Shown one piece after another: positions 1 through 5,613 of a stretch of DNA of 5,851 nt. The notes beneath the pieces were generated by a model, which saw only the letters and a program-made list of their open reading frames with translations, searched no databases and was not told where the DNA came from. The translations under genes and the position numbers were made by a program. This DNA is from JBASNZ01 sp049657775 (lineage in GTDB: Bacteria; Actinomycetota; Coriobacteriia; Anaerosomatales; Anaerosomataceae): NCBI GenBank assembly GCA_049657775.1, contig JBASNZ010000111.1, forward strand, positions 1 to 5,851, in the 5' to 3' direction. The stretch's first letter is position 1. Every line of letters begins with the position of its first letter.

Positions 1-855
1 TCGATCCCGGTCATCGCCTTGCCATACCTCAGCCCGGCCAGCCAGCAGTTGCTGCGCGACGCGAACGCAGCCTTCATCGACTACGCGGGCAACGCGTGGC
101 TCGTGGCACCGGGGATCCACATCGACCGCCGCGGCTTCGACAACCCCGGCAAGGAGGAGCGCGGGCAACGCGACCTCTTCTCCGACAAGGCGTCGCTCGT
201 ACTTCGCACTCTCCTCGTCGCGCGCTCCCCGATGGGCGTGCGTGAGATAGCGAGCACCGTAAGCTCGAAAGACGAGCGGATCCGGCTCACCCCGGGCTAT
301 GTGTCCAAGGTGGTCGCGGAGCTCGAGAGGCGCGGCTACGTGTCCAGGCGTGACGAGAAGATCGTGCTTCGCCATGCCGACGAGCTGCTGCGCGACTGGA
401 CGTCGGCGTATCGAGGCCGCCGCCGGCCGGTCCCGGCAAGCTATTTCGTCCTCGCGCCGAGCGCTGAAGACCTCCTGCCCCGCGTCGCCGAGGCGTTTCA
501 CGCCAAGGGTGCCGACTACGTCCTCACGGGTCACGCCGGTGCGAGTCTCGTCGACCGCTACACTGCGTTCGACGTCGCAGACATCTACGTCAGGGAACTC
601 GAAGACGTGGTGCCGGCGCTTGCAGATCTCGGCGCACGGCGAGTCCAGCGCGGCGGCAACGTCAACATATCGGTGCCCTACTATCGGGAGTCGGCGTTCT
701 ACGACCGGCAGATGTCGAAAGGCGGGATCAAAGTGGCCTCCGACCTCCAGCTCTATCTGGACCTTTACGACTATCCCGTCCGTGGCCGGGAGCAGGCCGA
801 GCACCTCTACGAACGACGCCTGCGCTCGCTCGTCGAGCGGGACGATCGATCGTGA
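1..855 (+). CDS. AbiEi-like type IV antitoxin / winged-helix regulator (5' partial)
   Basis: Probable antitoxin and autorepressor of an AbiE-type type IV toxin-antitoxin pair; such antitoxins counter the nucleotidyltransferase toxin without binding it and usually repress their own operon. The frame is open to the window edge, and the family-like text SIPVIALPYLSPASQQLL begins before the TTG at 19, so the true start lies upstream. Counting that TTG as residue 1, an N-terminal domain carries the DYAGNAWLVAPGIHI signature (21-35). A winged helix covers about 52-118, with the recognition helix near LTPGYVSKVVAELERRGYV. The C-terminal domain (about 140-270) ends with DYPVRGREQAEHLYE, typical of AbiEi_2-type proteins. 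The TGA stop overlaps the GTG start of the next gene, which suggests translational coupling. The family call is from remembered motifs, not a search. A stand-alone transcription regulator is the alternative, but the partner gene argues against it. Confidence 0.75.
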   Translation, partial: SIPVIALPYLSPASQQLLRDANAAFIDYAGNAWLVAPGIHIDRRGFDNPGKEERGQRDLFSDKASLVLRTLLVARSPMGVREIASTVSSKDERIRLTPGYVSKVVAELERRGYVSRRDEKIVLRHADELLRDWTSAYRGRRRPVPASYFVLAPSAEDLLPRVAEAFHAKGADYVLTGHAGASLVDRYTAFDVADIYVRELEDVVPALADLGARRVQRGGNVNISVPYYRESAFYDRQMSKGGIKVASDLQLYLDLYDYPVRGREQAEHLYERRLRSLVERDDRS

Positions 856-1676
856 ACCGGCTCGATCCGGCTCTTGCGCGCGGCCTCGCCGCCATCGAGC
901 CCTACCTCGACGTGGTCGTCGTCGCCGGGGGATGGGTGCCGCATATCTACGAACTCCTCTACGATGCCCGCACGGCCGGTCGATCACCTCGAACACGCGA
1001 CATCGATCTGGCCGTGCCCCGTTCGGTGCCGGTCAGGAGCAGGAGCATCGATGAGTTGCTCAAGGGGGCCGACTTCCGCTGTGAGTTCCACTCGCTGGAT
1101 TCGCCGGCAGTCACGAAGTACGTTGCGACCCAGGGCGATGACGACATAGAGATCGAGTTCATCACCGACGCGCCGGGCGCGTCCGAGGCCGCGATCATGG
1201 CGCAGCTGGATCTCACGGCTCAGGAGCTGCACTACGTGGGCCTCCTGCTCGATAGCCCGTGGCCCGTCGACCTCGCCGGCCTGACCGACGGAGACGTCGA
1301 CCTGACGATCCTCGTTCCGAGGCCCGCCGCCTTCGTCTTCCACAAGTCGCTGGTGTTCAGGAATCGCCGAGACCGGCTCAAAGCGGAGAAGGATCTCTAC
1401 TACGTCTTCTTCGTGCTGGACGCATTTCCGGAGTGGCGAGGGGCGATCGACGCAGAACTCGAGCGCCTCGCCGCGCTGAAGCCGGCATGGTTCAAGAAGA
1501 GCATCAAGAACCTGAACGCGATCTTCGACGGGCCGGAGTCTCGTGGCGTCGATGCACTCATCATCCAGAAGCCGCCCACGGCCTTCCCCGGCTTGAACGA
1601 CGAGCAGTTCAGGCAGTACGCCTTCTCGGTGATGTCGGGATTGATCGCGACGATGGAATCGGCGGTCGGCGAGTAG
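852..1676 (+). CDS. AbiEii-like nucleotidyltransferase toxin
   Basis: Probable toxin partner of the preceding antitoxin: a cytoplasmic DNA-polymerase-beta-fold nucleotidyltransferase. Known AbiEii/MenT-type toxins add nucleotides to RNA substrates such as tRNA and block growth. The 274-residue protein shows motif I as VAGGW (24-28), the metal-binding pair in RTRDIDLAV (D50 and D52), and a likely third carboxylate in DDIEIEF (E100 or E102). A helical C-terminal half includes FHKSLVFRNRRDRLKAEKDLYYVFFVLD (split here only by position: K165 to D190), where K165 and D181 match the K...D pattern of AbiEii proteins. The start is the GTG at 852, chosen because of the 4-base GTGA overlap with the upstream stop. 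It is shorter than many AbiEii proteins and its motif I is GGW rather than the common GGT, so it is a divergent member. The substrate cannot be read from sequence. A generic nucleotidyltransferase-fold protein is the alternative. Confidence 0.75.
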   Translation: MNRLDPALARGLAAIEPYLDVVVVAGGWVPHIYELLYDARTAGRSPRTRDIDLAVPRSVPVRSRSIDELLKGADFRCEFHSLDSPAVTKYVATQGDDDIEIEFITDAPGASEAAIMAQLDLTAQELHYVGLLLDSPWPVDLAGLTDGDVDLTILVPRPAAFVFHKSLVFRNRRDRLKAEKDLYYVFFVLDAFPEWRGAIDAELERLAALKPAWFKKSIKNLNAIFDGPESRGVDALIIQKPPTAFPGLNDEQFRQYAFSVMSGLIATMESAVGE

Positions 1677-1735
1677 TCTGGACGGCCATCACGCGAGGCA
1701 TTGCCAGGTCCCCCGCAACGCTGGGCCGCGCTCCG

Positions 1736-1780
1736 GGTTTGTTGCCCGGTTTGTTGCCCAAATACATGGTGACTGTTTGT
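1736..1780 (+). repeat. Composite repeat, copy L (tandem 12-mers plus tail)
   Basis: Two perfect tandem copies of GGTTTGTTGCCC (1736-1747 and 1748-1759) are followed by a 21-base tail that contains TGGTGACT (1767-1774). A second copy lies at 4785-4829 in the same orientation and matches at 37 of 45 positions by my count. The sequence lies 59 bases after the nucleotidyltransferase stop and before the Abi_C gene, so it falls on a gene-module boundary. It resembles a recombinase or transposase binding site, or the end of an integrated element; the enzyme is not visible here. Similarity between the copies stops near 1780. Confidence 0.75.
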
Positions 1781-1833
1781 GCATTGAGCCGGTGTGTACA
1801 GCAGAACTAGACAGGTGGCGTGGCTGGGGGGGG

Positions 1834-2748
1834 TTGTGCAAACTGCTGCAGTGGCTGGTTCGCGGTCTGGTCCCAACATCACTGGTGGGGGAACTGTCCG
1901 AGATCACTATCGACACTCAGGACATCTACACGGTGTACGACGCCCAAGCGCAGGTTGACGCGCTCATCCCCGATATCGAGGAGGCGCTGGCAACGCCCTG
2001 TGAGGATGAGCGTGCCTTCGTCGACGTTGTTCTTGATGGACTTTGCAGTCTGCTGCACGCGAAGACTCGCGATGGTCTCGTGGCCCGGCTTGCACGAATG
2101 CGACTCGATATCGACGTTGGTGGTGAGTACGGCTCACAGTGGGACACACTCGATGCTGCGGCCGTGTTCCAGGGTCCCATTGAAGACTGCGAGAGCCTAC
2201 GGGGGCTATCGGAGTCGGGCTACGAACTGATACTCGGTCTGCTGAGGGAGCTGTACCCGCCCAGGCCGGGCGACGCGGACATCAGTCACCTGACCTTCAT
2301 CGTCGATCCGGGCCGCCCAACACTCATCGAGCTTCACGATGCCGGCATCAAGACGGGCTGGGATCGAGTCGACCGTGCGGTTCTCGAAATCAGACATCAA
2401 CTGAAGACCGCCGGAACGCAAGAGCAGTATCAGTCCGTTGGTCTCGCCTGCCGGGAAACGCTCATCTCGCTGGCTCAGGCTGTCTATGACCCAGATGCGC
2501 ACCCCTGCTCGGATGGCGTTGTTCCCAGCGAGACGGACGCCAAGCGGATGCTCGATGGCTTCCTGGAACACGAGCTACCGGGCACCGGAAACAAGGAGGC
2601 CCGACGGCACGCGAAGGCAGCTCTGGATTTCGCGAACAAGCTCCAGCATGATCGAATGGCCACGTACAACAGCGCCCTCATGTGCGCCGAGGCGACGACA
2701 TCTGTGGTGAATGTCGTGGCAATAGTGTCAGGCAAGCGGAGCGGGTGA
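1834..2748 (+). CDS. Abortive-infection family protein (Abi_C domain)
   Basis: Candidate anti-phage protein of unknown mechanism. The C-terminal half is a clear Abortive-infection C-terminus domain. Counting from the TTG at 1834 (304 residues), it runs from about 183 to 300, with LKTAGTQEQYQSVGLACRE (190-208), ISLAQAVYDP, PSETDAKRML, ALDFANKLQHDR (263-274) and a helical end ATTSVVNVVAIVSG. The first 180 residues are not a domain I recognise; they are largely helical and acidic, probably an effector or sensor part. The start is uncertain. TTG 1834 follows a run of eight G and has only a distant AGGTGG; GTG at 1885 and TTG at 1777 (323 residues, inside repeat L) are alternatives. GC-rich third codon positions support coding from about 1834. 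The gene looks monocistronic and visibly less GC-rich than the AbiE-like operon, which fits a separate origin. Confidence 0.7.
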   Translation: MCKLLQWLVRGLVPTSLVGELSEITIDTQDIYTVYDAQAQVDALIPDIEEALATPCEDERAFVDVVLDGLCSLLHAKTRDGLVARLARMRLDIDVGGEYGSQWDTLDAAAVFQGPIEDCESLRGLSESGYELILGLLRELYPPRPGDADISHLTFIVDPGRPTLIELHDAGIKTGWDRVDRAVLEIRHQLKTAGTQEQYQSVGLACRETLISLAQAVYDPDAHPCSDGVVPSETDAKRMLDGFLEHELPGTGNKEARRHAKAALDFANKLQHDRMATYNSALMCAEATTSVVNVVAIVSGKRSG

Positions 2749-2771
2749 CATCCTTCTAACCCGCATATCAG

Positions 2772-2799
2772 CTGACGCGCAGGAGTCGTCGGCTACACT
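2772..2799 (+). promoter_or_regulatory. Candidate sigma-70-type promoter
   Basis: CTGACG (2772-2777) and TACACT (2794-2799) are separated by 16 bases, giving a fair -35 and a good -10 (TAnnnT). It points at the small membrane reading frame whose start lies 54 bases further on. This is a pattern match by eye only. Confidence 0.35.
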
Positions 2800-2852
2800 G
2801 AGAAGTAATTGGCGTGCAGTCTGAGCGTATAGACGTAGGCAGAGGAGAGCAT

Positions 2853-3071
2853 GTGAACAAGCGCCCGGCCCCGCTGATCTTGGTTGCAGCTCTCTGGCTC
2901 CTGATGGGCGGGTTCCTGCTCATTGCGAACGTCATGTCCCGTTGGCGTCAGAATCGGTCGATTACGTGCTGGTGTCGGGCGATTATCGGGCGATTCACTC
3001 GGAACGGACTTCCTTGGGGATGTAGCGCGCTGAACGTCCCGCCCCCTTGGGCTCCAGCAGGTCGAGTCTGA
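2853..3071 (+). CDS. Small single-pass membrane protein, probably a truncated gene
   Basis: The frame starts at GTG 2853, five bases after an AGGAG (2843-2847), and encodes up to 72 residues. Residues 1-34 look real: a short basic start MNKRPAP, a hydrophobic stretch LILVAALWLLMGGFLLIANV (8-27), then SRWRQN, giving an N-in or signal-anchor topology. From about residue 35 the text becomes Cys-, Trp- and Pro-rich and, from 2995, is simply the antisense of the conserved end of the DUF4062 gene, so it is unlikely to be native. I read it as the 5' fragment of a membrane-protein gene cut near 2950 by arrival of the neighbouring cassette. No family recognised. A short functional membrane peptide is the alternative. 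Confidence 0.35.
   Translation: MNKRPAPLILVAALWLLMGGFLLIANVMSRWRQNRSITCWCRAIIGRFTRNGLPWGCSALNVPPPWAPAGRV
2954..2995 (+). repeat. Three phased 10-bp direct repeats, TCGGKCGATT
   Basis: TCGGTCGATT at 2954-2963 and TCGGGCGATT at 2975-2984 and 2986-2995 lie in the same orientation, spaced 21 and 11 bases apart, which is about two turns and one turn of the helix. The last copy reaches the stop codon of the minus-strand DUF4062 gene. Read on the minus strand the units contain TCGCCC, as do the 12-bp units of repeat R, so this may be a divergent inverted counterpart of that site. It is a likely protein-binding array or an element end. Confidence 0.55.
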
Positions 3072-4536
3072 CGAGACCCACCAGATCGCGGAGAGCGGTG
3101 TCGCGAGCCACGCCGAGCGTCTCCACACACCATCTCGTTGTCACGGCTCCCTCTTGCAGCGCATGTTCGAGAATCGTTCTCTGGCGCGGGTTCAATTGCG
3201 CTTCGACGGCAGGTGACATCATGGCGAGGCTCTCGGGAACCCGAAGACGATCGATGTCCTCGCCCGGTCCGGGGAGCGTGACCTGGAAGTAGCCGGTATC
3301 GGTAGAGAGGATCGGCGGCTCCAAGCCATGGTCGAGCATCTGGTCGCGCATGCGCCGAAACCCGCTGCCGCGCTCCTCTATCCGCTGGAAATACGACAGG
3401 CACTGCGCCAAGACAGGATTGCGCGAACACGGTCGGTATCTGCCCCGTCGGAGGTTCGCGAGCGTGATGGGGGCAGGCGGAAGTCCGGGACTCGAGATGA
3501 CCACCCTGTCGGAGAAGACCTCAAGGAGGATCTTGCGACCCGCGTCCTCGTACTGGCGGTGCACCATCGCATTCACCAAAGCCTCGCGCAAGGCCTCGAC
3601 CGGATACTCGTCGAGACGCATCCGATTCAGTCCGACGACTTGCATCGGATGGCGGGTGTTGCGATCCACGAAGGCGATAGCCCGCTCGACGGCGCGCGGG
3701 ATCGGCTCCCGGATGTCCTCATGATCGCGCGGTTCGCTGTCGACTTCGGCACCTCGGTAGACATCGGCAAGCACGCGGCACTGTGGAAACACCGCCGAGG
3801 GATCCTTGGCCAACAGAAGCACTCCCGCTCCGGTGGCGAAGTACTCGCCAGAGGCGGACTCCCGCCAGATCAGTCCGCGCAGGGCGGCGCCCGACAGTAG
3901 GTCGCTCTCGGATAGGTCGGCAGGTTCACGCTGCTCAGCCGCTGCGATGAGGGGACGGGTAGTGTCCAGGTCTAGATCGGCCCACCGCACCCGGTCCAGC
4001 GGTTGGGATTCAAAGGGCGAGGTCGCCGCAATTGTCTGATCGGCGATCTCGTTCTCGTCGCTCGTCGGCGAGATGCCGAACCCAGCTTCCAAGAGCTTGA
4101 CGAGAGCGAGCCGCACCTCCTTCTGCAACTCGATCACGTTGCCGAACCGCTTATACTTCAGCCCATCAGCGGCGATCTCGACGAGCAGCGCCTCGGCTCC
4201 CTCTTCCCGAACCACGTGCCGGTCTCCCTTGATGAAGGCGATGATGGGCAACCCAAGCTCTTTCGCGCGCCGATACTCTGCGTGGGTGATCGTATGGTCG
4301 CCTACGCGGGCCCCTTGTTGGATGCCCACGATGACCAAGTAGACCTGACACCCTTCGAGGCACTCGAGACAGTCTTCCATGGCCTTGGCCGGAGACGCCG
4401 GCTCGAATTCGTAGAGCACGGGTTCGCAGTGGGAAGACAGGAACGGGTCGGTGTTCACGAGGTTCTGCACGATGAGGCGCCCGTCTTCGAGCTCCTTCTG
4501 GACCGAACTCACGAACACGCGGATCTTCTCGGTCAT
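2995..4536 (-). CDS. DUF4062 domain - GHKL ATPase (HATPase_c_4) fusion with winged helix
   Basis: Putative defence or signalling protein of 513 residues; function not known. Residues 4-88 are a DUF4062 domain: KIRVFVSSVQKELEDGR at the start, CLEGCQVYLVIVGIQQG, and the conserved HTITHAEYRRAKELGLPIIAF (split by position 81-101). A linker (about 155-205) leads to the region that normally follows an AlbA_2 (Schlafen-like) domain, including FATGAGVLLLAKDPSAVFP. Next comes the GHKL fold: N-box EALVNAMVHRQY (318-329, with E318, N322, H326), DRVVISSPGLPP (343-354) and the glycine motif IEERGSGFRRM (386-396). Residues 447-508 form a winged helix. Relatives usually carry AlbA_2 at the N-terminus; here DUF4062 takes its place. 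ATG 4536 is preferred because GGAG lies 8 bases upstream and the domain begins at once; GTG at 4581 would add 15 unconvincing residues. It is transcribed towards the Abi_C gene. The domain calls are firm; the role is inferred from context. Confidence 0.8.
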   Translation of the reverse strand: MTEKIRVFVSSVQKELEDGRLIVQNLVNTDPFLSSHCEPVLYEFEPASPAKAMEDCLECLEGCQVYLVIVGIQQGARVGDHTITHAEYRRAKELGLPIIAFIKGDRHVVREEGAEALLVEIAADGLKYKRFGNVIELQKEVRLALVKLLEAGFGISPTSDENEIADQTIAATSPFESQPLDRVRWADLDLDTTRPLIAAAEQREPADLSESDLLSGAALRGLIWRESASGEYFATGAGVLLLAKDPSAVFPQCRVLADVYRGAEVDSEPRDHEDIREPIPRAVERAIAFVDRNTRHPMQVVGLNRMRLDEYPVEALREALVNAMVHRQYEDAGRKILLEVFSDRVVISSPGLPPAPITLANLRRGRYRPCSRNPVLAQCLSYFQRIEERGSGFRRMRDQMLDHGLEPPILSTDTGYFQVTLPGPGEDIDRLRVPESLAMMSPAVEAQLNPRQRTILEHALQEGAVTTRWCVETLGVARDTALRDLVGLVRLDLLEPKGAGRSARYIPKEVRSE

Positions 4537-4544
4537 TCGTGTGG

Positions 4545-4548
4545 CTCC
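4545..4548 (-). promoter_or_regulatory. Ribosome binding site deciding the DUF4062 gene start
   Basis: GGAG on the minus strand lies 8 bases before ATG 4536. The competing in-frame GTG at 4581 has no comparable motif before it. The site therefore favours the shorter, 513-residue protein. Confidence 0.5.
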
Positions 4549-4629
4549 ATCCGCCTGCGACCTCTCGTTGGTGATTGCCACATGGTCGGCGCTGACTTGA
4601 TCATTGCGGACATCCGGGGCGGCGTGCCG

Positions 4630-4635
4630 ATTGTA
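4630..4635 (-). promoter_or_regulatory. Possible -10 element for the DUF4062 gene
   Basis: On the minus strand this reads TACAAT, a near-consensus -10, about 94 bases before the preferred ATG. No good -35 hexamer is found 16-18 bases upstream of it, so the call is weak. It is the best promoter-like element I see in the 4537-4784 gap. Confidence 0.25.
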
Positions 4636-4709
4636 CCGCTTGAACGCGCGTGCGGCGTTCCGTTTCGCGCGCTCAGAGGGTCGCCGCGCGACGCCGCGAT
4701 TGCGGATTT

Positions 4710-4737
4710 GCGACCTCCCGGCGCGCCGGGAGGTCGC
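4710..4737. repeat. 28-bp perfect palindrome
   Basis: GCGACCTCCCGGCG is followed directly by its exact reverse complement, with no spacer and no mismatch. It could fold into a very stable hairpin or cruciform, or bind a dimeric protein. Neither side is followed by a T run (GCTTGCG on plus, AAATCCG on minus), so a standard intrinsic terminator is not well supported; a relic terminator of the cassette or the ATPase operon remains possible. It lies 47 bases before repeat R and upstream of the DUF4062 gene. Confidence 0.8.
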
Positions 4738-4784
4738 GCTTGCGCGCCAGCAACTCCACTACGGCTGCCCGTGATTACACCCAC

Positions 4785-4829
4785 GATTTGTCGCCCGATT
4801 TGTCGCCCAAGTACCTGGTGACTATTGGT
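4785..4829 (+). repeat. Composite repeat, copy R (tandem 12-mers plus tail)
   Basis: Two perfect tandem copies of GATTTGTCGCCC (4785-4796 and 4797-4808) are followed by a 21-base tail matching that of copy L at 17 of 21 positions, including TGGTGACT at 4816-4823. Both units carry the same two changes relative to the copy L units. About 20 bases later the P-type ATPase coding sequence resumes, so the copy sits at the apparent insertion junction. Overlapping its end, TTGGTAC occurs twice, 10 bases apart (4825-4831 and 4835-4841). Confidence 0.75.
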
Positions 4830-4851
4830 ACTCGTTGGTACCTATTTGGGC
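4805..4851. repeat. Imperfect inverted arms across the ATPase junction
   Basis: GCCCAAGTA (4805-4813) and TATTTGGGC (4843-4851) are inverted copies with one mismatch, separated by 29 bases. The right arm runs into the first ATPase codons, so the pair spans the junction. The spacing is too long for a classical tyrosine-recombinase core site. Short arms like these can also arise by chance. Confidence 0.35.
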
Positions 4852-5589
4852 ACCGACGTCGCCAAGGAAGCCGCCGATGTCGTTCTCGCCGACGACAACT
4901 ACGCCACCATCGCGAACGCCATCTTTGAGGGGCGCGTGTTCTTCGATAACCTTCGCAAGGGCGTGAAGTACTATCTCTCCGTCAAGGCCGCTCTCATCGC
5001 CGTGTTCCTGCTGCCGGCTGTGCTTGGCATGCCTATGCCGTTCTCACCGGTCCAGATCATCTTGCTCGAGCTCTTCATGGACCTCGCGGCTTCGTCGGGC
5101 TTCGTGGCCGAGCCAGGCGAGCCCGATGTCAAGACCCGTCGACCCATCGAGATGACCACGCGCATTCTCGATGGCCCCCATGTGCGCGACCTGGCGCTCA
5201 AGGGTGCTTTCCTCTTCGCTGCTGTGATGGCGGCCTATGTGTTCGCAGGCACCCGCGGCCTGACGAGCGCGCAGCAAGGATCGCTCGCCTTCGCGGCGTG
5301 GATGATCGGGCACGTCGCCCTGGCGTTCGTCTCTCGCTCGGACCGCGAACCGCTGGCTTCGGTGGGCCTGTTCTCCAACCGCGTCGTCGATGTTTGGGCG
5401 CTGTCGACGGCGGTACTCCTGCTGGTGGGTATGTACGTTCCAGGGATCGCTTCCCGGATCAACCTCACGCCCGTTCCCATCGGGCTCCTGCTGCTGACCG
5501 CGGTTGTGGTGGTCGCGTGGATGCTTCTGTTAGAGGTGCGCAAGTACGTGCGGCGCGCCCGGAAGAGCCCCGAACCGGTGGTTGCGTAG
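4825..5589 (+). pseudogene. Cation-transporting P-type ATPase, C-terminal remnant
   Basis: This is the last third of an ion-pumping P-type ATPase. Homology begins at about 4849 with GTDVAKEAADVVLADDNYATI, the segment just after the hinge motif. It continues through about six membrane helices (codon numbers from TTG 4825: about 49-67, 72-92, 124-141, 153-169, 189-205 and 216-236). The M5-M6 region includes FSPVQIILLELFMDLAASSG and AEPGEPDV, matching bacterial Ca2+/cation pumps and the Cation_ATPase_C domain. The actuator domain, the DKTGT phosphorylation site, the nucleotide-binding domain and the hinge GDGxND motif are all absent, so it cannot pump. The frame opens at TTG 4825 inside repeat R with no ribosome binding site, so it is best treated as a gene broken by insertion or deletion. 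The membrane part has no stop or frameshift, which suggests a recent event. The missing 5' part is not in the window. Confidence 0.8.
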
Positions 5590-5600
5590 ATGACATCGAC

Positions 5601-5607
5601 GAAGGAG
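5601..5607 (+). promoter_or_regulatory. Strong ribosome binding site for the dehydrogenase gene
   Basis: GAAGGAG stands six bases before ATG 5614. It lies in the 24-base gap after the ATPase remnant, so the two genes were probably one transcription unit. Confidence 0.7.
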
Positions 5608-5613
5608 TTGGAC

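Larger units (their letters stand above)
1781..4829. mobile_element. Candidate non-autonomous defence cassette between repeats L and R
   Basis: The segment between the two same-orientation composite repeats carries an Abi_C gene, a truncated small reading frame and a DUF4062/GHKL gene, but no integrase, transposase or resolvase. Its right repeat abuts a P-type ATPase gene that has lost its 5' two thirds. This fits a cis-mobilisable cassette flanked by attachment-like sites, or the fused remains of several elements. It is inference: no target duplication, empty site or recombinase is seen. The inner boundary near 2950-2995 suggests the segment may itself be two cassettes. Confidence 0.35.

Noticed and set aside
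1733..1759. CCGGG-TTTGTTG-CCCGG hairpin followed by TTTGTT as an intrinsic terminator of the AbiE-like operon
   Set aside because: The stem has only five pairs, the T tract is interrupted, and copy R does not keep the stem (only CGA/TCG). It is a by-product of the tandem 12-mers.
1400..1916. Minus-strand frames spanning the nucleotidyltransferase 3' end and repeat L
   Set aside because: Serine- and arginine-rich shadow text with no motif and no ribosome binding site; it crosses a module boundary.
2809..2833. TTGGCG / TATAGA as the promoter of the small membrane frame
   Set aside because: The spacer is only 13 bases; CTGACG-16-TACACT upstream is a better pair.
2954..2995. CRISPR-like array
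   Set aside because: The repeats are only 10 bases with 1- and 11-base gaps, and there are no spacers or cas genes.
3328..3900. Long plus-strand frames opposite the DUF4062/GHKL gene
   Set aside because: They are antisense shadows in high-GC coding DNA, with no domain and no start signals, while the minus-strand frame shows clear conserved motifs.
4537..4581. GTG 4581 as start of the DUF4062 gene
   Set aside because: It has no ribosome binding site and adds a low-complexity leader; ATG 4536 has GGAG at good spacing and the domain starts immediately after it.
4587..4784. tRNA or other structured RNA gene before repeat R
   Set aside because: No cloverleaf or T-loop pattern is visible; the only strong structure is the 28-bp palindrome.
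4785..4829. Repeats L and R as remnants of the 3' end of an integrase coding frame (shared frame reads LLPGLLPKYMVTV / LSPDLSPKYLVTI)
   Set aside because: The frame is open at both sites, but the differences do not favour third codon positions and no catalytic recombinase motif is seen upstream at either site. Kept only as a possibility.
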